64,000 nucleotides of DNA, taken from the NCBI RefSeq assembly GCF_008725655.1, contig NZ_VYXP01000005.1:208209-272208 (forward strand), read 5' to 3'. Below, piece by piece: positions 48,854 through 57,180 of this stretch. Made by a program: the position numbers and the translations under genes. Below the pieces are notes generated by a model. That model ran no database searches and was not told the DNA's origin. It was given only the letters and a program-made list of their open reading frames with translations. The stretch's first letter is position 1. Every line of letters starts with the position of its first letter. The stretch comes from Marinihelvus fidelis. GTDB taxonomy: Bacteria > Pseudomonadota > Gammaproteobacteria > Xanthomonadales > SZUA-36.

Positions 48854-49330
48854 ATGACCACGCCACTTTATCGCTTACTCACCATCCTTTCAGTGCTGCT
48901 GCTCACTGCCTGCGCCACGCTGGACCCCGACTACGAGGAGCCGGTGGTGAGCCTGGCGGGCATCCGGGCCCTGCCGTCGCAGGGCGGCATGCCCAACTTC
49001 GAGGTCAAACTGCATATCGTCAATCCGAACGATTTCGACCTGGACCTGGAGGGCGTCGTGTACACCATCGCGCTCGACGGGCATGAACTGGTGAAAAGCG
49101 TGGGCAAGGGTTTTCCGGTGATCGAGAGCTATTCAGAGGAGACCTTGACCCTGACCGGCAGCGTCAACCTGCTGGAGGGCATTCGCCTGTTCGCCGACCT
49201 GATGCAGTCCAGCGGCAACGAACTGGACTACGCCTTCAAGGCCAAGCTCGACATGGGTGGGCTGCACCCGTCAATCCGTGTGAACGAAACCGGCAAGCTG
49301 GACCTCGCGACCATGGGCCAACGCCGGTAA
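48854..49330 (+). CDS. LEA/WHy-domain lipoprotein
   Basis: The product is 158 aa from ATG 48854, with GGGGGAGG upstream; an in-frame ATG at 48791 is disfavoured because the signal peptide begins at 48854. A lipobox (LLLTACATL, Cys at about residue 19) predicts lipidation. The mature part is a water-stress and hypersensitive response (LEA type 2) domain: VVSLAGIRALP, FEVKLHIVNPNDFDLDLEGVVY and a regular beta pattern. Such lipoproteins are thought to protect envelope components; precise function is unknown. Confidence 0.82.
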   Translation: MTTPLYRLLTILSVLLLTACATLDPDYEEPVVSLAGIRALPSQGGMPNFEVKLHIVNPNDFDLDLEGVVYTIALDGHELVKSVGKGFPVIESYSEETLTLTGSVNLLEGIRLFADLMQSSGNELDYAFKAKLDMGGLHPSIRVNETGKLDLATMGQRR

Positions 49331-49337
49331 GGCCGGC

Positions 49338-50639
49338 TCAGCGCTTGTAGACCACGCCTTCCTTCATCACGAATCGCACATCTTCCATCACGGCGATGTC
49401 GTCGAGCGGGTTGCCGGCCACGGCAATGATGTCGGCGCGTTTGCCGGCGGCAATAACGCCGCGATCATCCACGCCCAGCAGGTCGGCTGCATGGATGGTC
49501 GCCATGAGCAGGGCATCGACAGGCTCGATACCGTTCTTTACCAGCGCCGCGAACTCCCGGCCGTTGACCCCGTGCGGGTACACGCCCGAATCCGTGCCCA
49601 GCGCCATGTTCACGCCGGCCCGGTAGGCGTTCTCCAGGCTCCCCACCACCAGCGGGACCAGGTAGTCACTCTTCTCGCGCACCTCGGCCGGGGTGTTGTC
49701 CGGCAGCGGCATGTCGTTGATGTACAGGTTGGGCACCAGGTAAGTGCCGCGTTCCTTCATCAGCCGGATGGACTCGTCGGATAAAATCGAACCGTGCTCG
49801 ATGGATGCCACGCCCGCGCGCACCGCCGCGTTGATGCCGTCGGTGCCATGCGCGTGCGCGGCCACCTTCAGCCCCAGCTTGGTGGCCTCGGTGACGATGG
49901 TGCGCAGTTCGTCTTCTGAATACTGCTGCGCGCCAATGGGTGCCGACTTCGAGAACGAGTACACGCCCGCGGTGGCGCAGACCTTGATGACGCGCACGCC
50001 GTGCTTGGCCTGGTAGCGCACCGCCTTGATGACCTCGTCGACGCCGTCAGACACCCCCTGCTTCGGCCCCAGTTCCATGACGCCGGGCGCAAACCCGGTG
50101 ACATCGCAGTGACCACCGGTGATGGATATGTAGTGACCGGCTGGCCAGATATCCGGGCCGGGCACCTCGCCGCGGTTGACGGCGCGCATCAGCGCCACGT
50201 CCGGGAAACCCGGCAGCGCGCCCAGGTCGCGCACCGTGGTGAAACCGGCCTGCAGGGTCTTGTCAGCAAACACCACGCCGCGAATCGCCCAGTCGGGCGC
50301 GGTTTCCATCACCGGCGTGGTAACCCAGTTATCGCCGGTAAAGTAGTCGCCGGTGATGTGCGTGTGCATGTCGAGCAGGCCGGGCAGCAGGGTCATGTCA
50401 CCCAGGTCGATGCGCTCGGCGCCATCGGGGATGCGCGCCGGGTTCACCGCGGTGATGCTGCCGTCCTCGACCAGCACGGTGACCGGGCCGGTCACCCGCC
50501 CCCGCTCGGGTTCGAACAACCGCTGGGCGGTAATCGCCTGGACGTCGGCGATGGCCGGCGTGGTGAAAATCGCCAACACCCCCCAGGCGGCCAGGAACTG
50601 AATGCGGACCCGGAGTCTCCGGTTGATAAGGTGGTTCAT
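49338..50639 (-). CDS. Secreted metal-dependent amidohydrolase
   Basis: The product is 433 aa with a signal peptide (cleavage near AIA, residue 31) and AAGGAGA before ATG 50639. The amidohydrolase (imidazolonepropionase-like) fold shows LLPGLLDMHTHITG (HxH metal ligands), VIKVCATAG (ligand Lys region), AHAHGTDGINAAVRAGVASIEHG and ALGTDSGVYPHG with the catalytic Asp. Related secreted enzymes are Xaa-Pro or X-Lys dipeptidases. The ABC transporter gene lies 15 bp upstream, so the two may form an operon. Confidence 0.85.
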   Translation of the reverse strand: MNHLINRRLRVRIQFLAAWGVLAIFTTPAIADVQAITAQRLFEPERGRVTGPVTVLVEDGSITAVNPARIPDGAERIDLGDMTLLPGLLDMHTHITGDYFTGDNWVTTPVMETAPDWAIRGVVFADKTLQAGFTTVRDLGALPGFPDVALMRAVNRGEVPGPDIWPAGHYISITGGHCDVTGFAPGVMELGPKQGVSDGVDEVIKAVRYQAKHGVRVIKVCATAGVYSFSKSAPIGAQQYSEDELRTIVTEATKLGLKVAAHAHGTDGINAAVRAGVASIEHGSILSDESIRLMKERGTYLVPNLYINDMPLPDNTPAEVREKSDYLVPLVVGSLENAYRAGVNMALGTDSGVYPHGVNGREFAALVKNGIEPVDALLMATIHAADLLGVDDRGVIAAGKRADIIAVAGNPLDDIAVMEDVRFVMKEGVVYKR

Positions 50640-50654
50640 CGTGCTCTCCTTAGT

Positions 50655-52496
50655 TTATTGGTATCCCGCCGCCTGCAGGGAGAACAGGCTGGCGTAATGC
50701 CCGTCCATCGTCATCAGTTCGTCGTGGGTGCCGCGCTCGATAATATGGCCGTTCTCGATCACGACGATCTGGCTGGCCATGCGCACGGTGGAAAAACGGT
50801 GCGAAATCAGGATGGCGATGCGGTTTTCCGTCAGGCGGCGGAAATGTTCGAAGATGGTGGCTTCGGCGGCGGCGTCCATGGCCGCGGTCGGCTCATCCAG
50901 CACCAGGATATCGGCCTGCTCGCGCATAAACGCACGCGCCAGCGCAATCTTCTGCCACTGGCCGCCAGACAGCTCCTGGCCATCGGCGAACCAGCGCCCC
51001 AACTGGGTTTCGTAACCGTCGGGCAGGCCCTCGACCAGGGCGTCGGCCATGCCCTTCCGGGCCGCATCACGCCAGCGGGTTTCGTCATCGATATGGCGCA
51101 CATCGCCCACGCCGATGTTCTCGCCCAGGATGAACTGGTAACGCGAAAAGTCCTGGAAGATGACACCGATGCGGGCGCGCAGGGCGGCCTCGTCCCACTC
51201 GGCCAGGTCCAGCCCGTCGAGCAGAACGCGCCCGGTGGTCGGCGTGTAAAGGCGGGTCAGTAGCTTGATCAGCGTGGTCTTGCCGGAGCCGTTTTCACCC
51301 ACCAGCGCCAGCGAATCACCCGGGCGGATATGCAGGTCGATATCCACCAGCGCGGGACGGTTGGCCCCGGGATAGGTAAAACCGACCTTTTCGAAGCGGA
51401 TGCCGTCGCCTGGCAAGGGGCCCTCGGACAGGCCCGACCGCGCTTCGGGCACCGGCGTTTCCAGGTATTCGTACAGGGTCGACAGGTAGAGATTGTCCTC
51501 GTACATGCCGCCGATAGCGGTCAGGCTGGCCGACACAGCCGACTGCCCCTGGCGGAACAGCATCAGGTACATGGTCATCTGCCCCAGCGTGATCCGTGTG
51601 GTGACCGCGGCCAGCGCGATCCACGCATAGGCACCATACAGTGCAGCCGTGCCAATCAGGCCCAGCAAGAAACCCCAGCCGTCACGGCGGATGGCCAGGT
51701 CACGGTCGCGCCCGTACAGGCGCAGGAAGATGTCCCGGTAGCGCCCCAGCAACAGCGGGCCCAGCCCGAACAGCTTGACCTCCTTGACGTTGTCCTCGCG
51801 CGCAATCACCGATTCCAGGTAGATCTGCATGCGGGTATCGGGCGAGCGCCAGCGGAACAGCGAGAAGGCGTCCCCGGCGAACCGGGTCTCGGCAATGAAG
51901 GACGGCAGGCCGGCCACGACCAGTACCAGCACCGCCCACGGAGAAAACTGCACCAGCAGCACGCCGTAGCTGGCCAGCGAGATCAGGTTCTGGGCCAGCC
52001 CAAAGGTCCGGTTCACCAGCGATAGCGGCCGGCTCGACGCTTCCCGGCGAGCGCGGGTCAGCTTGTCGTAAAACTCGCTGTCCTCGAACTGGGCCAGTTC
52101 CAGCTGTGCCGCCTTCTCCAGGATCATCATGTTGACGCGCTGGCCCAGCTGGGCACGCAACAACGCCTGGCACAACGAAATGCCGCGCTGGCAGAACGCC
52201 AATGCTGCAACGATGCCCGCCTCGGCAGCGACCCATCCGAAGACGTCGCCCATCTGCAGGACGCCATCGGCCGTCCACGTGGCGGTGGCGGCCACCACCG
52301 CATCAATGATCTTCGCGCCGACCCAGGCGATACCCGCCGGCAACAGGCCGGCCACCAGGGTCAGCACGGCCAGGGCAATGGTCAGCCCCCGGTGGGTCGT
52401 CCAGACCAGTTCCAGCGCGCGTCGAGAGTAGCGGAATACGCCAAAGAAGCCCTGGGTGACGGCTTCGGTGGGCGGCGGTGGGGGCGGTCGCGGCAT
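50655..52496 (-). CDS. ABC transporter, fused permease and ATPase
   Basis: The product is 613 aa. A six-helix type IV exporter membrane domain (about 30-320) is joined to a nucleotide-binding domain with Walker A GENGSGKTTLIKLL, signature LSGGQWQKIALARAF, Walker B ILVLDEPTAAMD and the switch HRFSTVRMAS. It should act as a homodimer moving lipids, peptides or drugs outward. A proline-rich N terminus (MPRPPPPPPTEA) is unusual. The closest functional hint is its neighbour, the secreted amidohydrolase. Confidence 0.87.
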   Translation of the reverse strand: MPRPPPPPPTEAVTQGFFGVFRYSRRALELVWTTHRGLTIALAVLTLVAGLLPAGIAWVGAKIIDAVVAATATWTADGVLQMGDVFGWVAAEAGIVAALAFCQRGISLCQALLRAQLGQRVNMMILEKAAQLELAQFEDSEFYDKLTRARREASSRPLSLVNRTFGLAQNLISLASYGVLLVQFSPWAVLVLVVAGLPSFIAETRFAGDAFSLFRWRSPDTRMQIYLESVIAREDNVKEVKLFGLGPLLLGRYRDIFLRLYGRDRDLAIRRDGWGFLLGLIGTAALYGAYAWIALAAVTTRITLGQMTMYLMLFRQGQSAVSASLTAIGGMYEDNLYLSTLYEYLETPVPEARSGLSEGPLPGDGIRFEKVGFTYPGANRPALVDIDLHIRPGDSLALVGENGSGKTTLIKLLTRLYTPTTGRVLLDGLDLAEWDEAALRARIGVIFQDFSRYQFILGENIGVGDVRHIDDETRWRDAARKGMADALVEGLPDGYETQLGRWFADGQELSGGQWQKIALARAFMREQADILVLDEPTAAMDAAAEATIFEHFRRLTENRIAILISHRFSTVRMASQIVVIENGHIIERGTHDELMTMDGHYASLFSLQAAGYQ

Positions 52497-52533
52497 CAGG
52501 CCATTATGCCCATTCGTCGTGCATCAATCCGGT

Positions 52534-53184
52534 TCAGCGTTTTGCCGGGTTTTCCAGGCGCTGCTGGCAGATGCGCAGGAAGCAGAACTGGGCGTTGGTC
52601 GCCAGGCAGCCGGCGTTCACGCCCTGGGCGATAAGCGCGCAATAGCTCTCGGCCCGTGGACTCGCAGCCGGGTCTTCGGCAAGCGCGAGGTAGCGCTCCA
52701 GTTCGAGTGCTTCGCTGAAGGGCTCCTGGCAGGCGCCCAGGAATCGATGCGAGGCCCGGCCTTCGCGACTGGAATCCACGCAGTTCTGTCCTACCGAGGC
52801 ATCGGCGCCGGATTCATGCGCAGGCACCACGGTCACGCGGTTGCTGGTGTCGGCCGCATCACAGTCGCTGGCGTTGGTGTAGAACGTGGAGCCATCCGCC
52901 GCCGTGCACTGCAGAATCCGGTCTGAATAACCGCTGGCATCTGCGCCGGCGTCAGCGGCGGGTGAGCGGCGATCAACCGGGTTTGAGGGCATGCCCGGCG
53001 GGTTGGGTCCCGATCCTTCCGGCGCCGGCAGGCTCAACACGCGCCATACGCCGGCCACGGCCAGGCCAACGACCACCACGGCGGCCAGGGTCATCCAGCG
53101 CGAACGGCGGGCGCGGGCCTTCTGAACCCGGCGTTCTTCTTCACGCCAGTTGCCCAGTGGGGGCCTTTGGGACGAGTCACTCAA
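52534..53184 (-). CDS. Single-pass membrane protein with Cys-rich periplasmic part
   Basis: The product is 216 aa. A basic cytoplasmic start (RRVQKARARRSRW) precedes one helix (about 32-50). The periplasmic part contains LQCTAADGSTFYTNASDC, which looks like a DUF4124-type short beta motif, and a C-terminal helical region with many Cys residues (YCALIAQGVNAGC, FCFLRICQQRL) likely to form disulfides. No function is known. It is divergent from the cold-shock gene. Confidence 0.65.
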   Translation of the reverse strand: MSDSSQRPPLGNWREEERRVQKARARRSRWMTLAAVVVVGLAVAGVWRVLSLPAPEGSGPNPPGMPSNPVDRRSPAADAGADASGYSDRILQCTAADGSTFYTNASDCDAADTSNRVTVVPAHESGADASVGQNCVDSSREGRASHRFLGACQEPFSEALELERYLALAEDPAASPRAESYCALIAQGVNAGCLATNAQFCFLRICQQRLENPAKR

Positions 53185-53269
53185 CAGTTCACCCGGAAAT
53201 TCATAAACTTAAGATAAAGCTTGAGTTTTTCACAACTTGGGCCTATTGTTCAAAACAAGAACGGTGATC

Positions 53270-53428
53270 TGAAGGCAATAACGCCAACGGGCGCCGCTCG
53301 GTAGTAGAGATTGATTGCACATCCCTGAAATGTCCCAGAAGTATACCTCCGGTGTTACCTTCCACAGATTTTTCCGCGACTGGCGATTGATCGATTCGTT
53401 TTAATTTTTTACCTACAGGTGATTTCAA
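53270..53428 (+). promoter_or_regulatory. Long 5' leader of the cold-shock gene
   Basis: About 160-240 bp of AT-richer sequence separate the divergent membrane-protein start from the csp start, with a run of T (near 53400) and AGGTGA just before the ATG. CspA-type genes typically carry long thermosensing leaders. The transcription start was not pinned down, so the left border is approximate. Confidence 0.4.
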
Positions 53429-53635
53429 ATGGCTACAGGCACTGTCAAGTGGTTCAACGACGCCAAGGGCTTCGGCTTCATCCAGCCGGCTGACGGCGGC
53501 AAGGACCTTTTCGTGCATTTTTCTTCCGTCCAGGGTTCCGGCTTCAAGTCTCTCGCAGAAGGCGATTCCGTGACTTTCGAAGTGGAAGACGGACCGCGCG
53601 GGCCGCAGGCCACCAACGTCGTCAAGGCAGGCTGA
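53429..53635 (+). CDS. CspA-family cold-shock protein
   Basis: The product is 68 aa, a single OB-fold cold-shock domain. RNP1 (KGFGFI) and RNP2 (DLFVHF) are intact, with the family start GTVKWFND and the C-terminal [11 protein letters not shown]. It binds single-stranded RNA and DNA and melts RNA structure. A strong terminator follows 30 bp after the stop, so it is monocistronic. Confidence 0.95.
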   Translation: MATGTVKWFNDAKGFGFIQPADGGKDLFVHFSSVQGSGFKSLAEGDSVTFEVEDGPRGPQATNVVKAG

Positions 53636-53664
53636 ACCTGCCCCGATAGACCGCACGTTGATCA

Positions 53665-53690
53665 CCCCGCCGCCTGGCGGGGTTTTCGTT
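53665..53690 (+). terminator. Rho-independent terminator of the cold-shock gene
   Basis: A CCCCGCC / GGCGGGG stem (53665-53671 with 53676-53682) is followed by TTTTCGTTT. Confidence 0.85.
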
Positions 53691-53718
53691 TACAGACAAA
53701 CACTTGGCGCTCGCCGCG

Positions 53719-53747
53719 TTGCTTTTCATGCCAAAATCGTGTAAAAT
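53719..53747 (+). promoter_or_regulatory. Sigma-70 promoter of the CarD-like gene
   Basis: -35 TTGCTT (53719-53724), 17-bp spacer and -10 TAAAAT (53742-53747). It predicts a leader of roughly 50 nt before the AUU start. Confidence 0.7.
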
Positions 53748-53801
53748 GTTGTTTTTCCTACGGTTAGTTCTTTAACCCCTGATATTTCAAAGGAAAGGCT
53801 C

Positions 53802-54281
53802 ATTAACATCCGAAAAGGCGACGCAGTACATCACCCCCAACACGGCATCGGCCAGGTTCAATCCATCCGCGAAAAAAGCTTCTACGGCGAGGAAGCATCC
53901 TCCTTCGCCAAGCTTTATTTCGAACGCGACGACCTGACCCTGATGTTGCCCGAAACCGAGCTCGACGAGACCGTTCGCGAGCCCATCTCCTCCAAGGACG
54001 CGCGCAAGCTCCTTGACGAACTCAAAGCCTGGAAAGGCAAACCCAGCAAGCAATGGAAAACCCGCGCTCGCGCCAACCAGGCGGCGATCGACTGTGGCGA
54101 CCCGTTCGAATACGCCAAGGTCTACAAGGCCCTGTGCACGCTCGAGTCGGAGAATGCCCTGCGCGCGCAGGACCGGGCCCACCTGACCCAGTCCACCAAC
54201 CTGCTGGTTGACGAACTGGCGCATTCGCTGCGCAAATCACCCGACCAGGCACGCGCGCTGCTGAACAAGGCGTCTGGCTGA
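53802..54281 (+). CDS. CarD/CdnL-like RNA-polymerase-binding regulator with an ATT start
   Basis: The product is about 159 aa. The CarD RNA-polymerase-interacting domain is at the N terminus (RKGDAVHHPQHGIGQVQSI, then KLYFERDDLTLMLPETEL) followed by a helical C-terminal domain (RKLLDELKAWKGKPSKQW onward). The conserved region begins at 53811, and the only in-frame ATG, at 53943, would remove the whole domain. No ATG, GTG or TTG lies in frame between the promoter and 53811. AAAGGAAAGG ends 3 nt before ATT 53802, with AGGA 7 nt upstream of it, which makes ATT the best start (ATC 53808 is less likely). CarD proteins stabilise the open promoter complex. Confidence 0.85.
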   Translation: MNIRKGDAVHHPQHGIGQVQSIREKSFYGEEASSFAKLYFERDDLTLMLPETELDETVREPISSKDARKLLDELKAWKGKPSKQWKTRARANQAAIDCGDPFEYAKVYKALCTLESENALRAQDRAHLTQSTNLLVDELAHSLRKSPDQARALLNKASG

Positions 54282-54349
54282 CACAAGTTCCGGTAGGGGG
54301 AAAAGGAAACGCCGCCCGGCGAAAGGCGGCGCTTCGAGGAGGACAGCCC

Positions 54350-54562
54350 ATGTATTGGCCGAACGGACACGGCCGGGCTTCCCTGGGGGTTGGAGAGTGT
54401 TCCCGGTGGCTTCAGTTGGGTCCCTGCGAAGGTCCGCCGGAAGTTCACCCTCATACCTTTAAACGCAAGCCGGTCCGAAATCGCATCATCGGCTCATCGC
54501 AGGGTGGCCGGGGTGCGGCTGGCCTCGTGACACTGGCAATTCGGCCAGGCGACCCCATTTAG
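54350..54562 (+). CDS. Candidate small protein of 70 aa
   Basis: In the 327-bp gap between the CarD-like gene and the PqqD/glycosyltransferase-like gene, a 70-aa frame starts at ATG 54350 with GAGGAGG about 7 nt upstream. A GC hairpin lies just before it (near 54312-54332). The product is basic, with two Cys and many Gly and Pro residues, and no recognisable domain. The good ribosome site is the only support. If real, its position before a PqqD-like protein would make it a candidate peptide substrate; that is speculation. Confidence 0.3.
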   Translation: MYWPNGHGRASLGVGECSRWLQLGPCEGPPEVHPHTFKRKPVRNRIIGSSQGGRGAAGLVTLAIRPGDPI

Positions 54563-54608
54563 CTTGAACCTGTCCAGCACGCGACGCATTCACCGGGCCC
54601 CGAACACC

Positions 54609-56441
54609 ATGAGCACCGAGCAGACGAACCAGACCCACGCCGAGGCCGGGCTCTACGCCTTCGACCAGTGCAAGGCCTATCCACTGCCTGACAACCGCAT
54701 CCTGGTCCGCAACCCGCGCAGCGGCCGGCAGGCTGTACTGACCCCCGATGTCTACTCCGCGCTGACGGCCTGCACACAGTTCCGTACCCTGGCCGATCAC
54801 GCCGCCCGCCTGGCCAGTGACAACCCGGCCCTGAACGGGCAGGAAGGGGCCATCGTCCAGGTGCTGGACTCGGTTCGCCGGGACGGTTTGCTGATTTCCG
54901 CACAGATCTACGCCACCACGCTGGGCGGCGCCGTGAATCCGCGCCTGAATTCCGACCGCCCGGTGGTTGCCATCATTACCTGGGAGCGCCCTGACGCCCT
55001 GGCCCGCTGCCTGGATTCCCTGGCCGGGCATTGCGAACTGTCGAACGCCGTCGCGTTCTACATCATCGATGACTCGCGCCAGGCGGCGAACCAGGCCCGC
55101 AACCGTGAGACGACTTCCGCGTTCGCGGAGCGCACCGACACACCGGTTCGCTACATGGGCGAAACCGAACAGCGCCAGTACCTGCAACAGTTGATCACTG
55201 CCGTCCCCGCGCACGGCGAGGCGATCCGGTTCCTGGCGGACCGTGACCGCTGGACGGATTACTGGACCAGCGGACTGGCCCGCACCATGGCGCTGCTGGT
55301 GTCGGCAGGCCGCCGCCTGCTGGTGCTCGACGACGATATCCTGGCCGTTCCCCATGAACCCTATCGTGGCGATGGTGCGCCGGCCTTCTCCGAGGGCGGC
55401 CGCGAGGCCGCGTTCTTCGCCAATGATGACGACTGGCAGGAATTCCGCGCCAGTGACGATACCGACCCGATGCTGCGGCACCTGCGCTACCTGGGCGCGT
55501 CACTGCCGGCCGCCCTGGGCGCCATGGGCACCGGCGAGTTGCCGCTGTCCAGCTTTGAAGGCGCGACTGTGCCGTTCATGGAAAGCCTGGGAGATGACTC
55601 CCGGGTCCTGGTTACCGAATGCGGTTCACTGGGTGACCCGGGAACGTCCCGGCTGGACTGGATCACCGGCCTGGACGGCGCATCGATGGAGCGCCTGCTG
55701 GCATCGGATGACAGCGTGGATTGCGCCCTGTCGCGGCGCAACGGCTGGAGCGGGCAGTCCCGCCCCACCCTGTCGCCGCGGGCCAATATGTCGCAGTTCA
55801 CCGGGCTGGACAATCGCCACCTGTTACCGCCCTATATCCCCGTTTTCCGCGGGGAAGACCGCCTGTTTGGCGACATGACCGCCTTTGTCCACCCCGGGTC
55901 CGTCGCCCTGGACGATGCCTGGGCCGTGCCGCACAAACCCATTCCCGAGCGCCAGTGGACGGACGCCGACCGGCAGCTCAAAACGCCTTCCGCTTTTCCT
56001 GCCTTCGCCATGGACTGGGTCCGTGACCATGCGGACGACCGCCGTGGCGAGGAGCCACTGGCCCGGCTGCGTCGCCTGGCGCAGTTGTACGCCGACCTTG
56101 CCGAACTCGACCATGAGGCGATGGTCGAGTTGCACACCGACTACCTCCTGCGCGCGCGGGCGGATGACTATCGTCACCTGAAAGCCCTTCAGGGCGTTGC
56201 CACGGACGCGCCAGCGGCGTGGCAATTGTTGATTGGCAAGGGCGTGGAGCGGCTGAATCGTGAGTTGGCCGGTGAGCCCGTCCCGGGGCCGGTCACCGGG
56301 CACCCGGAAAACCTTCGCGGGGAGTCACTGACGGAATGGTGGCGGGTGTTCTGGCGGGACTTCGGCCGTGCGTTGCAGGCCTGGCCCGCTATCCGCCAGG
56401 CCGCCCTGAGACTGAACGGCACCCTGCCAGCGGACAAATAG
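54609..56441 (+). CDS. PqqD-like domain fused to glycosyltransferase-like protein
   Basis: From ATG 54609 the product is 610 aa. Residues about 14-98 resemble a PqqD-type winged helix (YPLPDNRILVRNPRSGRQAV, LTPDVYSALTACTQFRTLAD), the fold that recognises leader peptides in RiPP pathways. Then RPVVAIITWERPDALARCLDSLAGH (about 117-141) looks like the start of a family 2 glycosyltransferase, and RRLLVLDDDILAVP places a DxD-like acidic triplet at 241-243. The remaining 370 residues match nothing recognised. No signal or membrane helix is seen. It stands alone, with a terminator after it and a structured region beyond. Both domain calls are by eye. Confidence 0.7.
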   Translation: MSTEQTNQTHAEAGLYAFDQCKAYPLPDNRILVRNPRSGRQAVLTPDVYSALTACTQFRTLADHAARLASDNPALNGQEGAIVQVLDSVRRDGLLISAQIYATTLGGAVNPRLNSDRPVVAIITWERPDALARCLDSLAGHCELSNAVAFYIIDDSRQAANQARNRETTSAFAERTDTPVRYMGETEQRQYLQQLITAVPAHGEAIRFLADRDRWTDYWTSGLARTMALLVSAGRRLLVLDDDILAVPHEPYRGDGAPAFSEGGREAAFFANDDDWQEFRASDDTDPMLRHLRYLGASLPAALGAMGTGELPLSSFEGATVPFMESLGDDSRVLVTECGSLGDPGTSRLDWITGLDGASMERLLASDDSVDCALSRRNGWSGQSRPTLSPRANMSQFTGLDNRHLLPPYIPVFRGEDRLFGDMTAFVHPGSVALDDAWAVPHKPIPERQWTDADRQLKTPSAFPAFAMDWVRDHADDRRGEEPLARLRRLAQLYADLAELDHEAMVELHTDYLLRARADDYRHLKALQGVATDAPAAWQLLIGKGVERLNRELAGEPVPGPVTGHPENLRGESLTEWWRVFWRDFGRALQAWPAIRQAALRLNGTLPADK

Positions 56442-56482
56442 TTCAGCCGAAATCCTGTTTCTGGGTCACGAAACCGCGCCAT

Positions 56483-56506
56483 CAGGGCCGGATATGGCCT
56501 TTTTTA
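56483..56506 (+). terminator. Terminator after the PqqD/glycosyltransferase-like gene
   Basis: A short stem (AGGGCC with GGCCTT, one G-U) is followed by six T residues, about 45 bp after the stop. Confidence 0.6.
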
Positions 56507-56673
56507 GCGACCAGGCACCAAAAGCAGTGCGTAAGTTATTGATTTATTCCGCCTGTGGATAATTTTGTGGATATTCGCGGGATAAATAAGTCATTAACGA
56601 AGTGAATGGCCTGATTTTCCGGGTTTTCCCGCGTCTCCCCGGTTTATCCCTCCTGGACAGTCATTCGTCTCAC

Positions 56674-57047
56674 CCCTGACACGATACTGTCAGGGTTCGC
56701 GTCCATGCTTTCAGGCAACCTGGAAGGAGTGTGACCCATGAACCTGATTCAGAAAATCAGCCATGACCTGGTCTGTGAGCGGCGAATGACAAACAGGGAC
56801 CAGCCTGTCGCTGGCAGGAAAGAAGGTGCCGGCCCCCACCCAGTGAACAGGGAGGAGGAGCCACTGAAACGTCGGGAACCGACACCTTGCAAGGGTGGCC
56901 CCGGTGCATATCCAGGGTAGGGGGGGAAGAAACCACTGAATGTCGTTGCCCCGGGGCCATAAACCACGTTGTTAAAAATGTCCCGGTGCCGAATCCAAGG
57001 TTTGGGGGGGGAGTCAAAGCCACTGGACTGTACCGGCACCGGGACGT
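56674..57047 (+). ncRNA. Tandem array of structured hairpin units
   Basis: The 664-bp gap 56442-57105 holds a perfect 8-bp hairpin (56674-56681 with 56688-56695) and then three similar units. Unit 1 is 56823-56888, with stem AAGGTGCCGG / CCGACACCTT, imperfect. Unit 2 is 56896-56959, with perfect 9-bp TGGCCCCGG / CCGGGGCCA. Unit 3 is 56980-57045, with perfect 12-bp 56980-56991 / 57034-57045. Stems differ but stay complementary. Loops share a G-rich run (GGGAGGAGGAG, G7, G8) followed by A-rich bases and CCACTG. The coding strand of the RNA is not certain. No known RNA family is recognised. Confidence 0.5.
56738..56920 (+). CDS. Candidate short frame of 60 aa inside the structured region
   Basis: ATG 56738 has GGAAGGAG upstream at good spacing and opens a 60-aa frame (MNLIQKISHDLVCERRM at its start) ending at TAG 56918. 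After the stop the same frame reads peptide-like repeats (GGKKPL, GGESKPL) that follow the DNA repeat units. The overlap with the hairpin units means it may be chance, a leader peptide or a degraded peptide gene. Confidence 0.2.
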   Translation: MNLIQKISHDLVCERRMTNRDQPVAGRKEGAGPHPVNREEEPLKRREPTPCKGGPGAYPG

Positions 57048-57105
57048 CAAACCCGACAGGGGGCGTTCTCCTGTCTCCTCCCCTAGAAAATCTTGACCAC
57101 GACGC

Positions 57106-57180
57106 TCAAAACGTCAGGGCCAAGTTGACCGCAATCGCGATCAGTGAAACGAATACGACAAAACGCGCGATGTGCTTCAT
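57106..57180 (-). CDS. 24-aa single-helix membrane peptide
   Basis: Reads MKHIARFVVFVSLIAIAVNL then ALTF: a basic start and one transmembrane helix. AGGAGG lies 6 nt before the ATG, and the start overlaps the stop of the upstream 84-aa gene as TGATG, so it is coupled to it. The size and design resemble regulatory membrane microproteins. It is below the size that gene finders usually report. Confidence 0.55.
   Translation of the reverse strand: MKHIARFVVFVSLIAIAVNLALTF

Noticed and set aside
53205-53235. Terminator-like hairpin with T run upstream of the cold-shock leader
   Set aside because: No plus-strand gene precedes it, and the same bases may be the promoter of the divergent membrane-protein gene; the role cannot be decided from sequence.
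53943-54281. CarD-like gene starting at ATG 53943
   Set aside because: This would delete the conserved RNA-polymerase-binding domain, which is encoded in the same frame from 53811.
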